NCBI RefSeq assembly: GCF_965229915.1
Contig: NZ_CBDDJZ010000001.1
Coordinates: 372,001 to 436,000, forward strand
Direction of reading: 5' to 3'
DNA: 64,000 bases
Source of the DNA: Marinoscillum sp965229915
GTDB taxonomy: Bacteria > Bacteroidota > Bacteroidia > Cytophagales > Cyclobacteriaceae
Under the pieces are notes generated by a model. It saw only the letters and a program-made list of their open reading frames with translations. It was not told the DNA's origin and searched no databases. Positions within the stretch are counted from its first letter, which is position 1, and each line of letters opens with the position of its first letter. Positions 17,997-26,300 of the stretch are shown piece after piece. The position numbers were made by a program, and so were the translations under genes.

Positions 17997-18416
17997 TTAG
18001 TCTTTGTTCGGTGATTTTTTCAAATTAACTTCTCTAAAAAATGTGGAATTATAAGTTTCACTCTCTTTGAAAAAGTTTAGAAGTTCTTGGTTCAGTTCTA
18101 AATAGGTCTCAAATTGCCAAGCCCCACTAATTGAATCATCCATAAAAATCTGCTCGCTGTAAACGTTTCTGATAACACCCGTGCTCGTGAATGCTTCATG
18201 ACTCAAAGGGTCCTTTAATACTAAAAATTCAAAATTCTCAGGATCGATCAAAGTGAAGGGTTCAAATTTGGGTTCAGGTGTAGTCTCGTATTCGCCATTC
18301 TCTTTGTAAGTTTTTAATGAGGTTATGACCAATGTCTTAGTTTTAAAATCATCTGAATGGTTGCGAAATATTGAATCTAATTCAGGATAATATCTTCCTA
18401 CCTGTTCAAGTGTTAG
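17997..18416 (-). pseudogene. 3' part of alpha/beta hydrolase gene split by the IS element
   Basis: On the minus strand this is the continuation of the frame broken at 19643. Removing the IS and one copy of the TTAG duplication joins the codon CTA at 19646 to ACA at 18413 in frame. The joined protein then runs on for ~139 residues to a stop at 17997. The piece contains LSHEAF, which could supply the catalytic His of the hydrolase. Alone it has only an internal TTG at 18332 as a start and no signal peptide, so it is judged non-functional. Confidence 0.85.
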
Positions 18417-18442
18417 TGTAAGCTTCCCTAAAAATAGGACTG
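18417..18442. repeat. Left terminal inverted repeat of the IS
   Basis: About 26 bp starting TGTAAGCTTCCC and ending AGGACTG. It pairs imperfectly with the right end at 19618-19642. Confidence 0.85.
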
Positions 18443-18481
18443 TTTGAAAGGCGACAAAAATTGTACATTTAAACAGTCAAG

Positions 18482-18748
18482 ATGAAAAAGCGAAGAATAT
18501 CAGAGGCGCAGATAGTCAAAGCGCTCAAGGAACATGAATCAGGCAGAGATCAAGAGAGCATCTGCCGTGAATATGGCATCCATAAGTCTACCCTCTATAA
18601 CTGGAAAAAGAAATACGGAGGTATGGAAGCCAATGAGTTAAAGAAACTCAAGGAGTTGGAAGAGGAAAACAGACGCTTGAAACAGATGTTTGCCGACTTA
18701 AGTTTGGACCATCAAATACTGAAAGACGTACTGTCGGGAAAGATCTAA
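18482..18748 (+). CDS. IS3-family OrfA (transposase DNA-binding subunit)
   Basis: An 88-residue protein with an N-terminal helix-turn-helix (SEAQIVKALKEHESG, then ESICREYGIHKSTLYNWKKKYGG) and a C-terminal leucine-rich coiled coil (LKKLKELEEENRRLKQMFADL split over two heptad runs). It binds the element's ends and, when translated into the -1 frame, forms the front of the full transposase. The heptamer GGGAAAG at 18736-18742 lies four codons before its stop in the phase G-GGA-AAG, fitting a programmed -1 frameshift. Confidence 0.93.
   Translation: MKKRRISEAQIVKALKEHESGRDQESICREYGIHKSTLYNWKKKYGGMEANELKKLKELEEENRRLKQMFADLSLDHQILKDVLSGKI
18736..18742 (+). promoter_or_regulatory. Slippery heptamer GGGAAAG for programmed -1 frameshifting
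   Basis: In the OrfA frame it reads tcG-GGA-AAG; tandem slippage to GGG-AAA-G enters the OrfB frame. This is the X-XXY-YYZ form. OrfA would stop 6 bases later (TAA at 18746). Confidence 0.6.
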
Positions 18749-19605
18749 AGCCCTGCATTAAAAGGGAGAAGGCTGACATCATCAGAGAACGTTTTACTGT
18801 TGGTGTTGGCAGGGCTTGTAGGATACTGAGCCTATCCAAATCAATGTATTATTATCAGAGCAGAAAGGATGATCATGAGGTGATTGATGTCCTTAATCGA
18901 TTAGCTGACAAACACCCTACAGAAGGGTTTTGGCAGCTGTTCGACAGGCTTAGGAAACAAGGTCACCCCTGGAATCACAAACGTGTATATCGAGTCTATA
19001 AATCGATCGGAATGAACTTGAAGCGAAAGCGTAAAAGAAGGCTTCCAGCGAGAGTTAAGCAACCATTGGAAGTTCCTGCATCACCTAACCATACATGGTC
19101 AGCAGATTTCGTTTCCGATAGCTTGATTACTGGACGGAAGTTTAGAGCTTTTAATCTCATTGATGATTTTAACCGTGAAATACTGGCCATTGAAATCGAT
19201 ACTTCTTTACCTGCTGAAAGGATCATTAGAGTCCTTGAAAAGACTATTTTCTGGAGAGGTAAACCACAACGAATCCGAACAGATAATGGCCCTGAGTTCA
19301 TTTCCAACACACTGAAGAATTGGTGTCAGGAAAAGCATATTGAATTAGCTTATATCCAGCCTGGAAAACCGATGCAGAACAGCTATATAGAAAGGTTTAA
19401 TGGAACTTACAGAAGAGATATACTGGATGCTTATTTATTTGATTCACTTGAATCGGTAAGGAAGAAGACCAGTGAATTTGCTGAAGACTATAACCTAGTC
19501 AGAGGGCATGATTCCCTGAGCAAACTATCTCCCGTTCAGTATCTGAAATACCAAACTAAGAATGAAAACTACCAGAATGAATTTTGTAAATATTTAGAGA
19601 ATTAG
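18736..19605 (+). CDS. IS3-family OrfB transposase (DDE), expressed by -1 frameshift
   Basis: The frame is open upstream of its first ATG (18844). The residues before it (LKPCIKREKADIIRERF and GRACRILSLSKSMYYY) are typical OrfB N-terminus, so translation most likely arrives by frameshift from OrfA; the start given is the slip site. The rve integrase core has the catalytic triad: Asp in TWSADFV, Asp in IRTDNGPEF and Glu in NSYIERFNG. The end SPVQYLK is typical of the group. Nothing appears broken. Confidence 0.9.
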   Translation, partial: GKDLKPCIKREKADIIRERFTVGVGRACRILSLSKSMYYYQSRKDDHEVIDVLNRLADKHPTEGFWQLFDRLRKQGHPWNHKRVYRVYKSIGMNLKRKRKRRLPARVKQPLEVPASPNHTWSADFVSDSLITGRKFRAFNLIDDFNREILAIEIDTSLPAERIIRVLEKTIFWRGKPQRIRTDNGPEFISNTLKNWCQEKHIELAYIQPGKPMQNSYIERFNGTYRRDILDAYLFDSLESVRKKTSEFAEDYNLVRGHDSLSKLSPVQYLKYQTKNENYQNEFCKYLEN

Positions 19606-19617
19606 TCTATTTGATCC

Positions 19618-19642
19618 CAGTCCTAATAATGGGGAGGTTACA
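19618..19642. repeat. Right terminal inverted repeat of the IS
   Basis: Read from the end inward it is TGTAACCTCCCC followed by ATTATTAGGACTG, matching the left end at 18417. TTAG at 19643-19646 repeats the left flank. Confidence 0.85.
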
Positions 19643-20414
19643 TTAGCTTTTCTAATGTGTTATCCAGTAGAATAAAGGATTTGAATGAATGTCTACCTGA
19701 TTGATTCAGGATCAATCCGATTTGAGCTCCCCAGCTGTGCCCTAGAAAATACATTCTTTCTGAGTCAGTAAAGGATAAACGAGCAGCAAAATCAGTCGCA
19801 AACATTAAATCATTTATTAGGTCTTCTAAATTCGTGCTCTGTTTTGGCCAATGATAGTTACTTGAAACGATAACAAATCCATGAGAAGCTAAGTACTCGA
19901 ATAAAACAGAGTTTTCTTCTTTTGAACCACCCATGCCATGGTGATAAATAATAACGGGGTACTCTTTTAACGGGTGCTCTAATACTTTTTTGGCGTTTAC
20001 TTTGGTCAAAATGATTTTCTGAAAAAGTTGTTGCTCATTTTGTCCGTATGGTCTGTCTTCCCAAGAATCCAATCTATTTTTTATTCCATAGTCAATAAAA
20101 GATTGTTTTCGCATTTGAATTAAAGAGTCTCTTAAAGCAATTCCCAATTGCGTTGCTTCAAAAGCTAAGTATTCAGCATATTCTATTTCGGCACTATTTG
20201 TTTCGACCTCTAAGGGAAACCAAAAGCTTACCAAATACGGCTTAGGACCTTCATAATCTAAGTATGAATACTTTTGCTGTTCGTTGTAAATTATAGTATC
20301 AGAATACCCTACACCATACGAACCTTGCTCTAAATTACCCCAAAAGGGAAATTCTTGACACCAAACGCTAATGGGCAGGAACGTAAAGAGTAAAGGGATA
20401 AATTGAATTTTCAT
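19638..20414 (-). pseudogene. 5' part of alpha/beta hydrolase gene truncated by the IS element
   Basis: Chosen start 20414 gives the signal peptide MKIQFIPLLFTFLPISVWC-Q; starts at 20429 or 20507 are possible. The secreted hydrolase shows VIIYHHGMGGSKEE (oxyanion region) and FLGHSWGAQIG (nucleophile elbow, GHSWG). These resemble platelet-activating-factor acetylhydrolase or dienelactone-hydrolase relatives. The frame enters the IS right end and stops after two IS-derived codons. The remaining ~140 residues, including a candidate catalytic His, are at 17997-18416. The intact protein would have about 396 residues. Confidence 0.85.
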
Positions 20415-20585
20415 CAGATGTTTACTCATAACATTCGCTATTAACGAACTGATATAGGTAATGTGCACCAGTTGTTGCTCACCTATATCAGCTACACTAG
20501 GTTTCAAATTCGCAATCCGCCTGATTTACTGTTTATTTCCTCCAAAATAGAGGAATAAACCAACAATACCTATCCTTCTCCAAAT

Positions 20586-20641
20586 GGAACCGTATGTAAC
20601 GCCTCGCGGAACCGTATGTAAAGGCCTGCGGAACCGTATGT
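20586..20641. repeat. Two and a half tandem 22-bp repeats (GGAACCGTATGT)
   Basis: Three copies of GGAACCGTATGT at 20586, 20608 and 20630, spaced exactly 22 bp, with intervening AACGCCTCGC and AAAGGCCTGC. There is no reading frame and no nearby transposase. They could be a protein-binding array or a leftover end of a mobile element with repeated termini. The 370 bases between the hydrolase start and the T9SS gene hold only this and the terminator at 20732. Confidence 0.7.
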
Positions 20642-20731
20642 GTTTTCACTCAAGAAGGATCCAGGATATTTTTCGTTTTCATCATGCAATAGTATCTACT
20701 ACTGGTCGGGATAAGAACGACCTGTGAACAC

Positions 20732-20764
20732 AAAAAAGCTCCCAGAGAGATCTGAGAGCTTTGA
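20732..20764 (-). terminator. Terminator after the T9SS cargo gene
   Basis: Stem AAAGCTC/GAGCTTT with inner CAGA/TCTG and loop GAGA. On the minus strand it is followed by six T and lies about 20 bases past the stop at 20785. Confidence 0.8.
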
Positions 20765-20784
20765 TTGAGGAACTAGAAACTGAT

Positions 20785-22221
20785 CTAATTAATCATGATT
20801 CGCTCGTTGTAAGATTTTCCCGCTCTTTTGATGCGCAGCAGATAGATTCCTTTGGGTAAATCACCGATGTAGAGTTTATGGTGGCCAATCACCTGATCCT
20901 TCACCATCACCGTGCGACCATCAATGGTGAGCAAGGATATGTTGCCGGACTCAGGTGTATCCATCCGAACATTCAGGTAATCCCTGGTCGGGTTGGGGTA
21001 TATGAATACCCGCGGTTCTGTTACCTCTTCATTGGCATTTTCTGCAGCGAGTCTACTGGAGGGATTGTCTACATAATACTTCCATCTCGGGTGGCTGAAT
21101 GGATTGGCAATTGGGTTTCCTCCCGGTCCAGAGCCCAGAATCTGGTCATTGAATGCCGCATTAACGACCCACGCCGGTGAGTTGGCTGTCAGTCGGAATC
21201 CCGGTCTCATTGGGCGGACCATGCCATAGGTAGCCACCCACACATTTTTGCTTTCAAAAGCATTGTAAAACTGATCAAACCAGTTGTTCTGGTACCAGCC
21301 ACGGGAGTTCCAAAAGCTTTTCCATTTATTAGGACTGATAGGATTGTTGTTTTCTCTTCTCACCATACAGTCATTGATAAACTGCCAGATCTTCATGCCA
21401 CTGGAGTACCCGTTGTTGGCGCCCCAGTTACCGAGATTGGTTCCCATCTTGCTACGCACCAATCGGTGAAGTGAGAATTCAGTGCAGATTAGTTTTTTGT
21501 TCATTCCCTTGTTTCTGAGAGCTGTCAGATCAGCACTAATCTGGTTATAAGCAGAGACATGAATGTGAATGTCCATACCGTCCACATTGTTATTGGTCTT
21601 AGCAATATCAATCGTGGCATTCGCAATTCCATCGTTGGTTTTATTGGAAAAGTCATTTACAGCACCCGTGAAGATTTCATAACTCCAGTTGTTATTGCCA
21701 CGGAGCAGAGCCATCTGATTGATCATTTTGTCAGTAAACGACGTATAGTTGGGCACCCCAAAGCTGGGAGTCTCATACATTGGCTCGTTGCCCACCGTGA
21801 GAATAGCCAGGTTCTTACCTAGCTTTCGGCCACCCGCATTTCTTTTGAGCAATTGGACAATGGCATTTTTGATGTGGGTGAACTCCGGCGTGTTATGTAG
21901 CGGTACACGATTCCCCAGCAGGTTCTTAAAATCAAATTTCAAGCTTAAAATCAGGTTGGCGTTGTGTTGTCGGCAGTCCAAAAATGGTCCAATCTTGGTA
22001 TTATTAACCGCATTTGTGTTCACTCCGGTAATGGTTCCAGCATTATTAATATTAACCAATGTTAACACATTGACAAAAGCCCTCACCCATTTGGTTCCCG
22101 ACTGGTTAATTAAACCGGGATCAATTTGATCCAGGTTTTCATTGTAATTCGCACCCATCTGCTGTGCCAATGAGACCTGACCAATCAGTAAAATGGAGCA
22201 TAAGAGAATGATCCGATGCAT
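20785..22221 (-). CDS. Secreted TIM-barrel glycoside-hydrolase-like protein with T9SS sorting domain
   Basis: The start at 22221 is preferred because MHRIILLCSILLIGQVSLA-Q is a clean signal peptide; the frame is open 18 codons further up. Length 478. The catalytic-domain candidate has TVGNEP (Glu146) and ICTEFS (Glu248), matching the acid/base NEP and nucleophile Glu of clan GH-A barrels. The last ~80 residues (VFIYPNPTRDYLNVRM to GIYLLRIKRAGKSYNERIMIN in parts) are a type A C-terminal sorting domain, so it would be secreted by the type IX system and attached to the cell surface. The substrate, probably a polysaccharide, is unknown. No sugar-uptake genes are adjacent. Confidence 0.8.
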   Translation of the reverse strand: MHRIILLCSILLIGQVSLAQQMGANYNENLDQIDPGLINQSGTKWVRAFVNVLTLVNINNAGTITGVNTNAVNNTKIGPFLDCRQHNANLILSLKFDFKNLLGNRVPLHNTPEFTHIKNAIVQLLKRNAGGRKLGKNLAILTVGNEPMYETPSFGVPNYTSFTDKMINQMALLRGNNNWSYEIFTGAVNDFSNKTNDGIANATIDIAKTNNNVDGMDIHIHVSAYNQISADLTALRNKGMNKKLICTEFSLHRLVRSKMGTNLGNWGANNGYSSGMKIWQFINDCMVRRENNNPISPNKWKSFWNSRGWYQNNWFDQFYNAFESKNVWVATYGMVRPMRPGFRLTANSPAWVVNAAFNDQILGSGPGGNPIANPFSHPRWKYYVDNPSSRLAAENANEEVTEPRVFIYPNPTRDYLNVRMDTPESGNISLLTIDGRTVMVKDQVIGHHKLYIGDLPKGIYLLRIKRAGKSYNERIMIN

Positions 22222-22550
22222 GCGGTTAACCTTTAGGAATGGTGGCGGAGATTTGTACTTGTTTGTAAGATTCATAGTGAATAGGTTTTGTTAAGGATTA
22301 TTAAAAAACTTATGATCCTCAATCTCCCTAACCCACCTCAAACCTAAAAGGAGCTTTATTCAGAAATACTGGACTATTGTTTAATTAATACTTAATCCTA
22401 GCATTAATTGCATTATTGGTAATTGGGAGATAAATACAACCTTCGAAATGCGATTATTTCAACATACACCTCAAAGGTCAATAGGAAATGATTGTTTTTT
22501 TTAAATAACGCTTTAGTAGAGTTTCCACTATATGTTGTAACATGACCTAA
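22222..22550. other. Intergenic stretch without recognised features
   Basis: 329 AT-rich bases between two minus-strand genes. It should contain the promoter of the T9SS cargo gene, but no clear TAnnTTTG box, repeat or small frame was found. Confidence 0.5.
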
Positions 22551-23741
22551 CTAGAAATTTGCAAAATACTCCATCACCCACTCCATCAGCTCCTCACCAT
22601 GAAGGTTCTTAGCCACCACCAATCCTTCCCTATCGACAATGAAGTTAGCCGGGATGGTCTGCACGCGGATCTGTCGCAGAAATAGCGCATCATCTCCCTG
22701 GAGGTCTGATCCATGCTGCCAGCGGTCAGCACCATCGCGGAGAACGGCCTTTTTCCAGACCTCCACGTCACTCTCCAGTCCATAAGCTACTATCTGTAGT
22801 CCTTCCTCATGGTAGTTCTCCCAGAGCGGCACCAATACCTCTCGGTTCTCCTTCCGACAAGGTGCGCACCAGGATGCCCAGAGGTCAACTATAGTCAAGC
22901 GCTCTCCTAACAAATCATGCAGCATAGCAGTATCTGACGCAAGCATCGGCAGCTTGAGGTTAGGAAATTGATCACCGATCAATACAGGTAGTTCTTCAGG
23001 ATTGGCCAGTGCACAGAGTTGCTTTACCCAGGGATGGTTTGGCTGCTGCTCATGCCATGTATTGCACAGCTTCACGAGAAACTCCGGCACGCGTTCGTAA
23101 TTACCCTCCGGACTTACCAATCGCATCGCTACAAGGGCCAGAATCAGCTCGGTGGTGCGATCAGCAAAGGCCATGAGTTCCTTCTGATAGTCTCGTACGG
23201 CATGCTCCTTTTCAAGCAATTGGCTACCATCGCCTGGTTGCCATTGCTTTCCTAGCAAGTGATTTTGATAAGCCTCTTGATGCACATTCCGTAGCTTCAA
23301 AAGCTCCTGATTGACGAAAGATGGATTCTTGATTGTAAAGCTCTTTTGAAATGTTTCTTCCCTGGTTTGTATGGTGATCTTCTCTCCTGATTGCAAGACG
23401 ATCGGCATGAAATTGGACCTGGAGGGATCGGTTGTTTCCAGAAACTTAGCTGACTTTCCTGATTGCCCTAAGACCACTTCCAGCAAAGTTGGCTTTTGGA
23501 ATGTCGGTGGGTTCGTAAATGCAAATGTTCCATCCGGTTGGACCTGGGCTGAATCAATCACCTCACCAAAGTAAGCAGCACCAACCTCCTGCAAAGTCGT
23601 AGGTTGAATCAGGTACACCACCTTATCATTCGGGTGCTTTGCCTCCAAGTGCCCTGAAATAGGCGCTGGGGATTCGCAGGCCAATACTGCGATCAAAAGA
23701 AACAACCACAGAACATACCGGTGGAATTTCGAGATCTTCAT
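22551..23741 (-). CDS. TlpA-type thioredoxin-fold lipoprotein
   Basis: A 396-residue protein with a lipobox (VLAC, Cys22). The N-terminal half resembles the DUF4369-type beta domain common in Bacteroidota TlpA proteins. The C-terminal domain (about 255-396) is thioredoxin-like with the redox motif WASWCAPC and the cis-Pro loop QTIPANF. Such proteins reduce or shuffle disulfides in the periplasm. No partner gene is next to it. The family is firm; its client is unknown. Confidence 0.88.
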   Translation of the reverse strand: MKISKFHRYVLWLFLLIAVLACESPAPISGHLEAKHPNDKVVYLIQPTTLQEVGAAYFGEVIDSAQVQPDGTFAFTNPPTFQKPTLLEVVLGQSGKSAKFLETTDPSRSNFMPIVLQSGEKITIQTREETFQKSFTIKNPSFVNQELLKLRNVHQEAYQNHLLGKQWQPGDGSQLLEKEHAVRDYQKELMAFADRTTELILALVAMRLVSPEGNYERVPEFLVKLCNTWHEQQPNHPWVKQLCALANPEELPVLIGDQFPNLKLPMLASDTAMLHDLLGERLTIVDLWASWCAPCRKENREVLVPLWENYHEEGLQIVAYGLESDVEVWKKAVLRDGADRWQHGSDLQGDDALFLRQIRVQTIPANFIVDREGLVVAKNLHGEELMEWVMEYFANF

Positions 23742-23845
23742 AGAGCTTTGAAGTGATTGAAGTTCTTAAAGCTAAGCACTTCTTGCTCCATTAAAAACCA
23801 CTCGTACGATTCCAACCAAAAGAATCAAATAAAGGTCTTAAATAC

Positions 23846-24241
23846 ATGAGACTAGTAGGTATGATGCTATTGATCGTCCTTGCTACGGGATGTAGCGAAG
23901 ATGAAATGGTGAAGTTGGAAAGTGGTGTGTATTCCGGGTCTTTTACGGCCATGTATGACGTAGACAAATCCCCTTTGATACATGATGTTTCCATTACCAT
24001 AGATGGCAATCGGTTTACCTGTTCTTCCGGTCCCCAATACATTCCAGCTGGAGGAAGTGGCACTTTTCAAGTGGAGGGTAACGAAATCACATTTGTTGAT
24101 GAAAATGTATGGACAGCTAATTTTGATTGGGGTCTAATCCTCAACGGCACCTATCTCATCCGGGAAAACAATGGTGAGTATCTAATCCAGTGCGTGATCA
24201 ATGACGTGGTGCGATATGAATATCAAGTCAAAAAGGAATAG
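23846..24241 (+). CDS. Small lipoprotein of unknown function
   Basis: A 131-residue protein with lipobox ATGC (Cys16) after a short hydrophobic signal. The mature part alternates short beta strands with glycine turns, as in small calycin-like or lipocalin-like Bacteroidota lipoproteins (weak resemblance). It contains two Cys apart from the lipid anchor. It precedes the S9 peptidase gene by 81 bases on the same strand. No function is assigned. Confidence 0.7.
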   Translation: MRLVGMMLLIVLATGCSEDEMVKLESGVYSGSFTAMYDVDKSPLIHDVSITIDGNRFTCSSGPQYIPAGGSGTFQVEGNEITFVDENVWTANFDWGLILNGTYLIRENNGEYLIQCVINDVVRYEYQVKKE

Positions 24242-24265
24242 TCGTTCATTGTTTGTGATGACTGG

Positions 24266-24297
24266 TTTGTGAACGAGGTGAATCCTTCGTAGCTTAA
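24266..24297 (+). promoter_or_regulatory. Possible Bacteroidota promoter for the S9 peptidase gene
   Basis: TTTG at 24266-24269, a 20-base gap and TAGCTTAA at 24290-24297, against the consensus TTTG-N19-21-TAnnTTTG. The predicted start of transcription near 24304 lies 19 bases before the ATG. Confidence 0.3.
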
Positions 24298-24322
24298 ATG
24301 ATCCTAACAAACCTAAACAATC

Positions 24323-26236
24323 ATGAAAAGAATCTTTATTCCGCTGTTTGCAGTAGCCATTTTTAGCTGCCAACAGCAACCTGAGAAAACCCTTCCCTCT
24401 CAGCAGTACACCATTGAACAATTTTACCAAAACGTGAATATCAGCGGTGGCAGTTTCTCACCGGACGAATCCAAACTTTTGGTCAACAGCAATGAAACGG
24501 GCATTTACAATGTCTTTGAGATCGATATTGCCACTGGTGAAAAAACGCAATTGACAAGCTCTACTAAGGACTCTTATTTTGGTCAGGGCTATTTTCCTAA
24601 CGATGAACGCTTCATCTTCAGCTATGACGATGGTGGTAATGAAAACTACCAAATCAACGTGATGACTACTGAGGGTCAGGCCAAATCCTTAACCCCAGAA
24701 GATAGTGTGCGCAACGGATTCTATGGCTGGAGTCGTGATGAAGAGAGCATGTACCTTGCCTCCAACCAGCGAGATCCTCGCTATATGGACATCTACAAAA
24801 TGGCCGTGGCCTCTGTGGATGAGGAAATGCCCATCAAAGAAATGATGTACCAAAACAGCGACGGCCTGGATGTAGGTGCCATTTCGCCCAATGAAAAATA
24901 TTTAGCCTTGACCCAGGCGATCACGAGTGCCAATGGAAAAATGTATCTGTACAATCAGGAAACTGGTGAGAAAATGGACATCTCCGAACACGAAGGTGAT
25001 GCGACTTATTCGCCACAGTTTTTTAGCTTGGACAATGCTTACCTCTACTACACCACGGATGAAGGTGCCAACTTCAGTTACCTGGCTAGACGTAATCTGG
25101 AGAGTGGTGAAGTAGAAAAAGTATTTGAAACGAACTGGGATGTATGGTATGCCTATGACTCCTGGAATGAAAAGTATAGAGTCATTGGCATCAATGAAGA
25201 TGCTCAAACCGTGGTGAAAATCATCGAACTTGCCACGGGAGAGGAAGTGCAACTCCCAGAAATAGCTGGTGGCAGCATCGCCTCGGTTAATATTTCAAAA
25301 AGTGAAAAACTAGCCAGATTAACGGTTAGCACTTCTGCTTCACCAAGCAATATGTATGTCTACAACTTTGAAACAGGGGACCTGAAAAAGCTTACCAACA
25401 CGCTTAATTCTGAAATTCAATCTGAAGACCTGGTCGAAGGAAAAGTGGTGCGTTACAAGTCCTTTGATGGATTGGAAATCCCGGCCATTTATTACCAACC
25501 GCATCAGGCATCAGCTGCCAATCAGGTGCCGGCACTCGTTTGGGTGCACGGAGGTCCTGGTGGACAATCTCGCCTCAACTACTTTGCATTGATCCAGTAT
25601 TTGGTAAATCATGGTTATGCCATTCTGGCGGTTAACAATCGAGGGAGCGGTGGTTATGGCAAGGAGTTTAACCACCTGGATGACCAAAACCATGGTGACA
25701 AAGATCTAAAGGACTGTGTGGCTGGCAAAGACTTTCTTGCCTCAACAGGCGTTATTGACATGGACAAAGTGGGCATCATTGGTGGATCTTATGGTGGATA
25801 CATGACCATGGCCGCTTTGACTTTTGAGCCAGAAGCCTTTGAAGTAGGTGTGAACATTTTTGGGGTCACCAACTGGTTGCGAACTTTGAAGTCAATTCCT
25901 CCTTATTGGGAAAGCTTCCGCAAGGCTTTGTACGATGAAATGGGTGATCCTACCACAGAAGACTCGGTCCGACTTTATGAAATCTCTCCATTATTTCACA
26001 CAGAAAATGTCACCAAACCACTCATGGTGCTACAAGGTTCCAACGACGTTCGAGTGTTGCAGGTAGAATCTGATGAGATCGTAGAAGGCGTACGGGCCAA
26101 CGGTGTTCCTGTCGAATATGTAGTATTTGATGACGAAGGGCACGGTTTCCGCAAGAAGGAGAATGAAATAGAAGGGTATGGCCAGATCAAAACCTTCCTC
26201 GATGAATACCTGAAAGGTGAAAAACCAATAGAATAA
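24323..26236 (+). CDS. S9-family serine peptidase (acylaminoacyl/dipeptidyl peptidase type)
   Basis: A 637-residue protein of the prolyl-oligopeptidase clan. The N-terminus ends in a lipobox-like FSC (Cys15), so a lipoprotein is likely. Residues about 30-360 form the beta-propeller (WD40-like repeats such as SPNEKYLAL). The C-terminal ~260 residues are the alpha/beta hydrolase with GGSYGGYM (Ser489), the acid in GSNDVRV (Asp575) and His607 in DEGHGF. It would trim short peptides in the periplasm. A stem of 12 paired bases follows its stop. Confidence 0.92.
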   Translation: MKRIFIPLFAVAIFSCQQQPEKTLPSQQYTIEQFYQNVNISGGSFSPDESKLLVNSNETGIYNVFEIDIATGEKTQLTSSTKDSYFGQGYFPNDERFIFSYDDGGNENYQINVMTTEGQAKSLTPEDSVRNGFYGWSRDEESMYLASNQRDPRYMDIYKMAVASVDEEMPIKEMMYQNSDGLDVGAISPNEKYLALTQAITSANGKMYLYNQETGEKMDISEHEGDATYSPQFFSLDNAYLYYTTDEGANFSYLARRNLESGEVEKVFETNWDVWYAYDSWNEKYRVIGINEDAQTVVKIIELATGEEVQLPEIAGGSIASVNISKSEKLARLTVSTSASPSNMYVYNFETGDLKKLTNTLNSEIQSEDLVEGKVVRYKSFDGLEIPAIYYQPHQASAANQVPALVWVHGGPGGQSRLNYFALIQYLVNHGYAILAVNNRGSGGYGKEFNHLDDQNHGDKDLKDCVAGKDFLASTGVIDMDKVGIIGGSYGGYMTMAALTFEPEAFEVGVNIFGVTNWLRTLKSIPPYWESFRKALYDEMGDPTTEDSVRLYEISPLFHTENVTKPLMVLQGSNDVRVLQVESDEIVEGVRANGVPVEYVVFDDEGHGFRKKENEIEGYGQIKTFLDEYLKGEKPIE

Positions 26237-26243
26237 CCTTATC

Positions 26244-26283
26244 GGGACAATTACGGGTCTCTGTATTCGTGATTGTCCCTTTA
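26244..26283 (+). terminator. Probable terminator after the S9 peptidase gene
   Basis: GGGACAATTACG pairs with CGTGATTGTCCC (one wobble-type mismatch), with a 12-base loop and then TTTA. The short T run makes it weaker than the others. Confidence 0.55.
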
Positions 26284-26300
26284 ATAAACAACCTTTTCTT

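Larger units (their letters stand above)
18417..19642 (+). mobile_element. Complete IS3-family insertion sequence (IS407-like group)
   Basis: 1226 bp long, with imperfect terminal repeats: left end begins TGTAAGCTTCCCTA and right end, read inward, TGTAACCTCCCCAT; both continue to AGGACTG. The direct repeat TTAG flanks it at 18413-18416 and 19643-19646. It carries orfA and orfB in the -1 relation, with an intact DDE transposase. The 4-bp target duplication and the orfA sequence fit the IS407 group (established knowledge). It interrupts a hydrolase gene. Both ends and both frames are intact, so it may still be active and the insertion is probably recent. Confidence 0.93.

Noticed and set aside
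17997..18332. Independent 111-residue gene
   Set aside because: It starts only at an internal TTG and joins in frame with the hydrolase fragment on the other side of the IS.
20586..20641. CRISPR-like repeat
   Set aside because: Only three copies, 10-base spacers that resemble each other, and no cas genes in the window.
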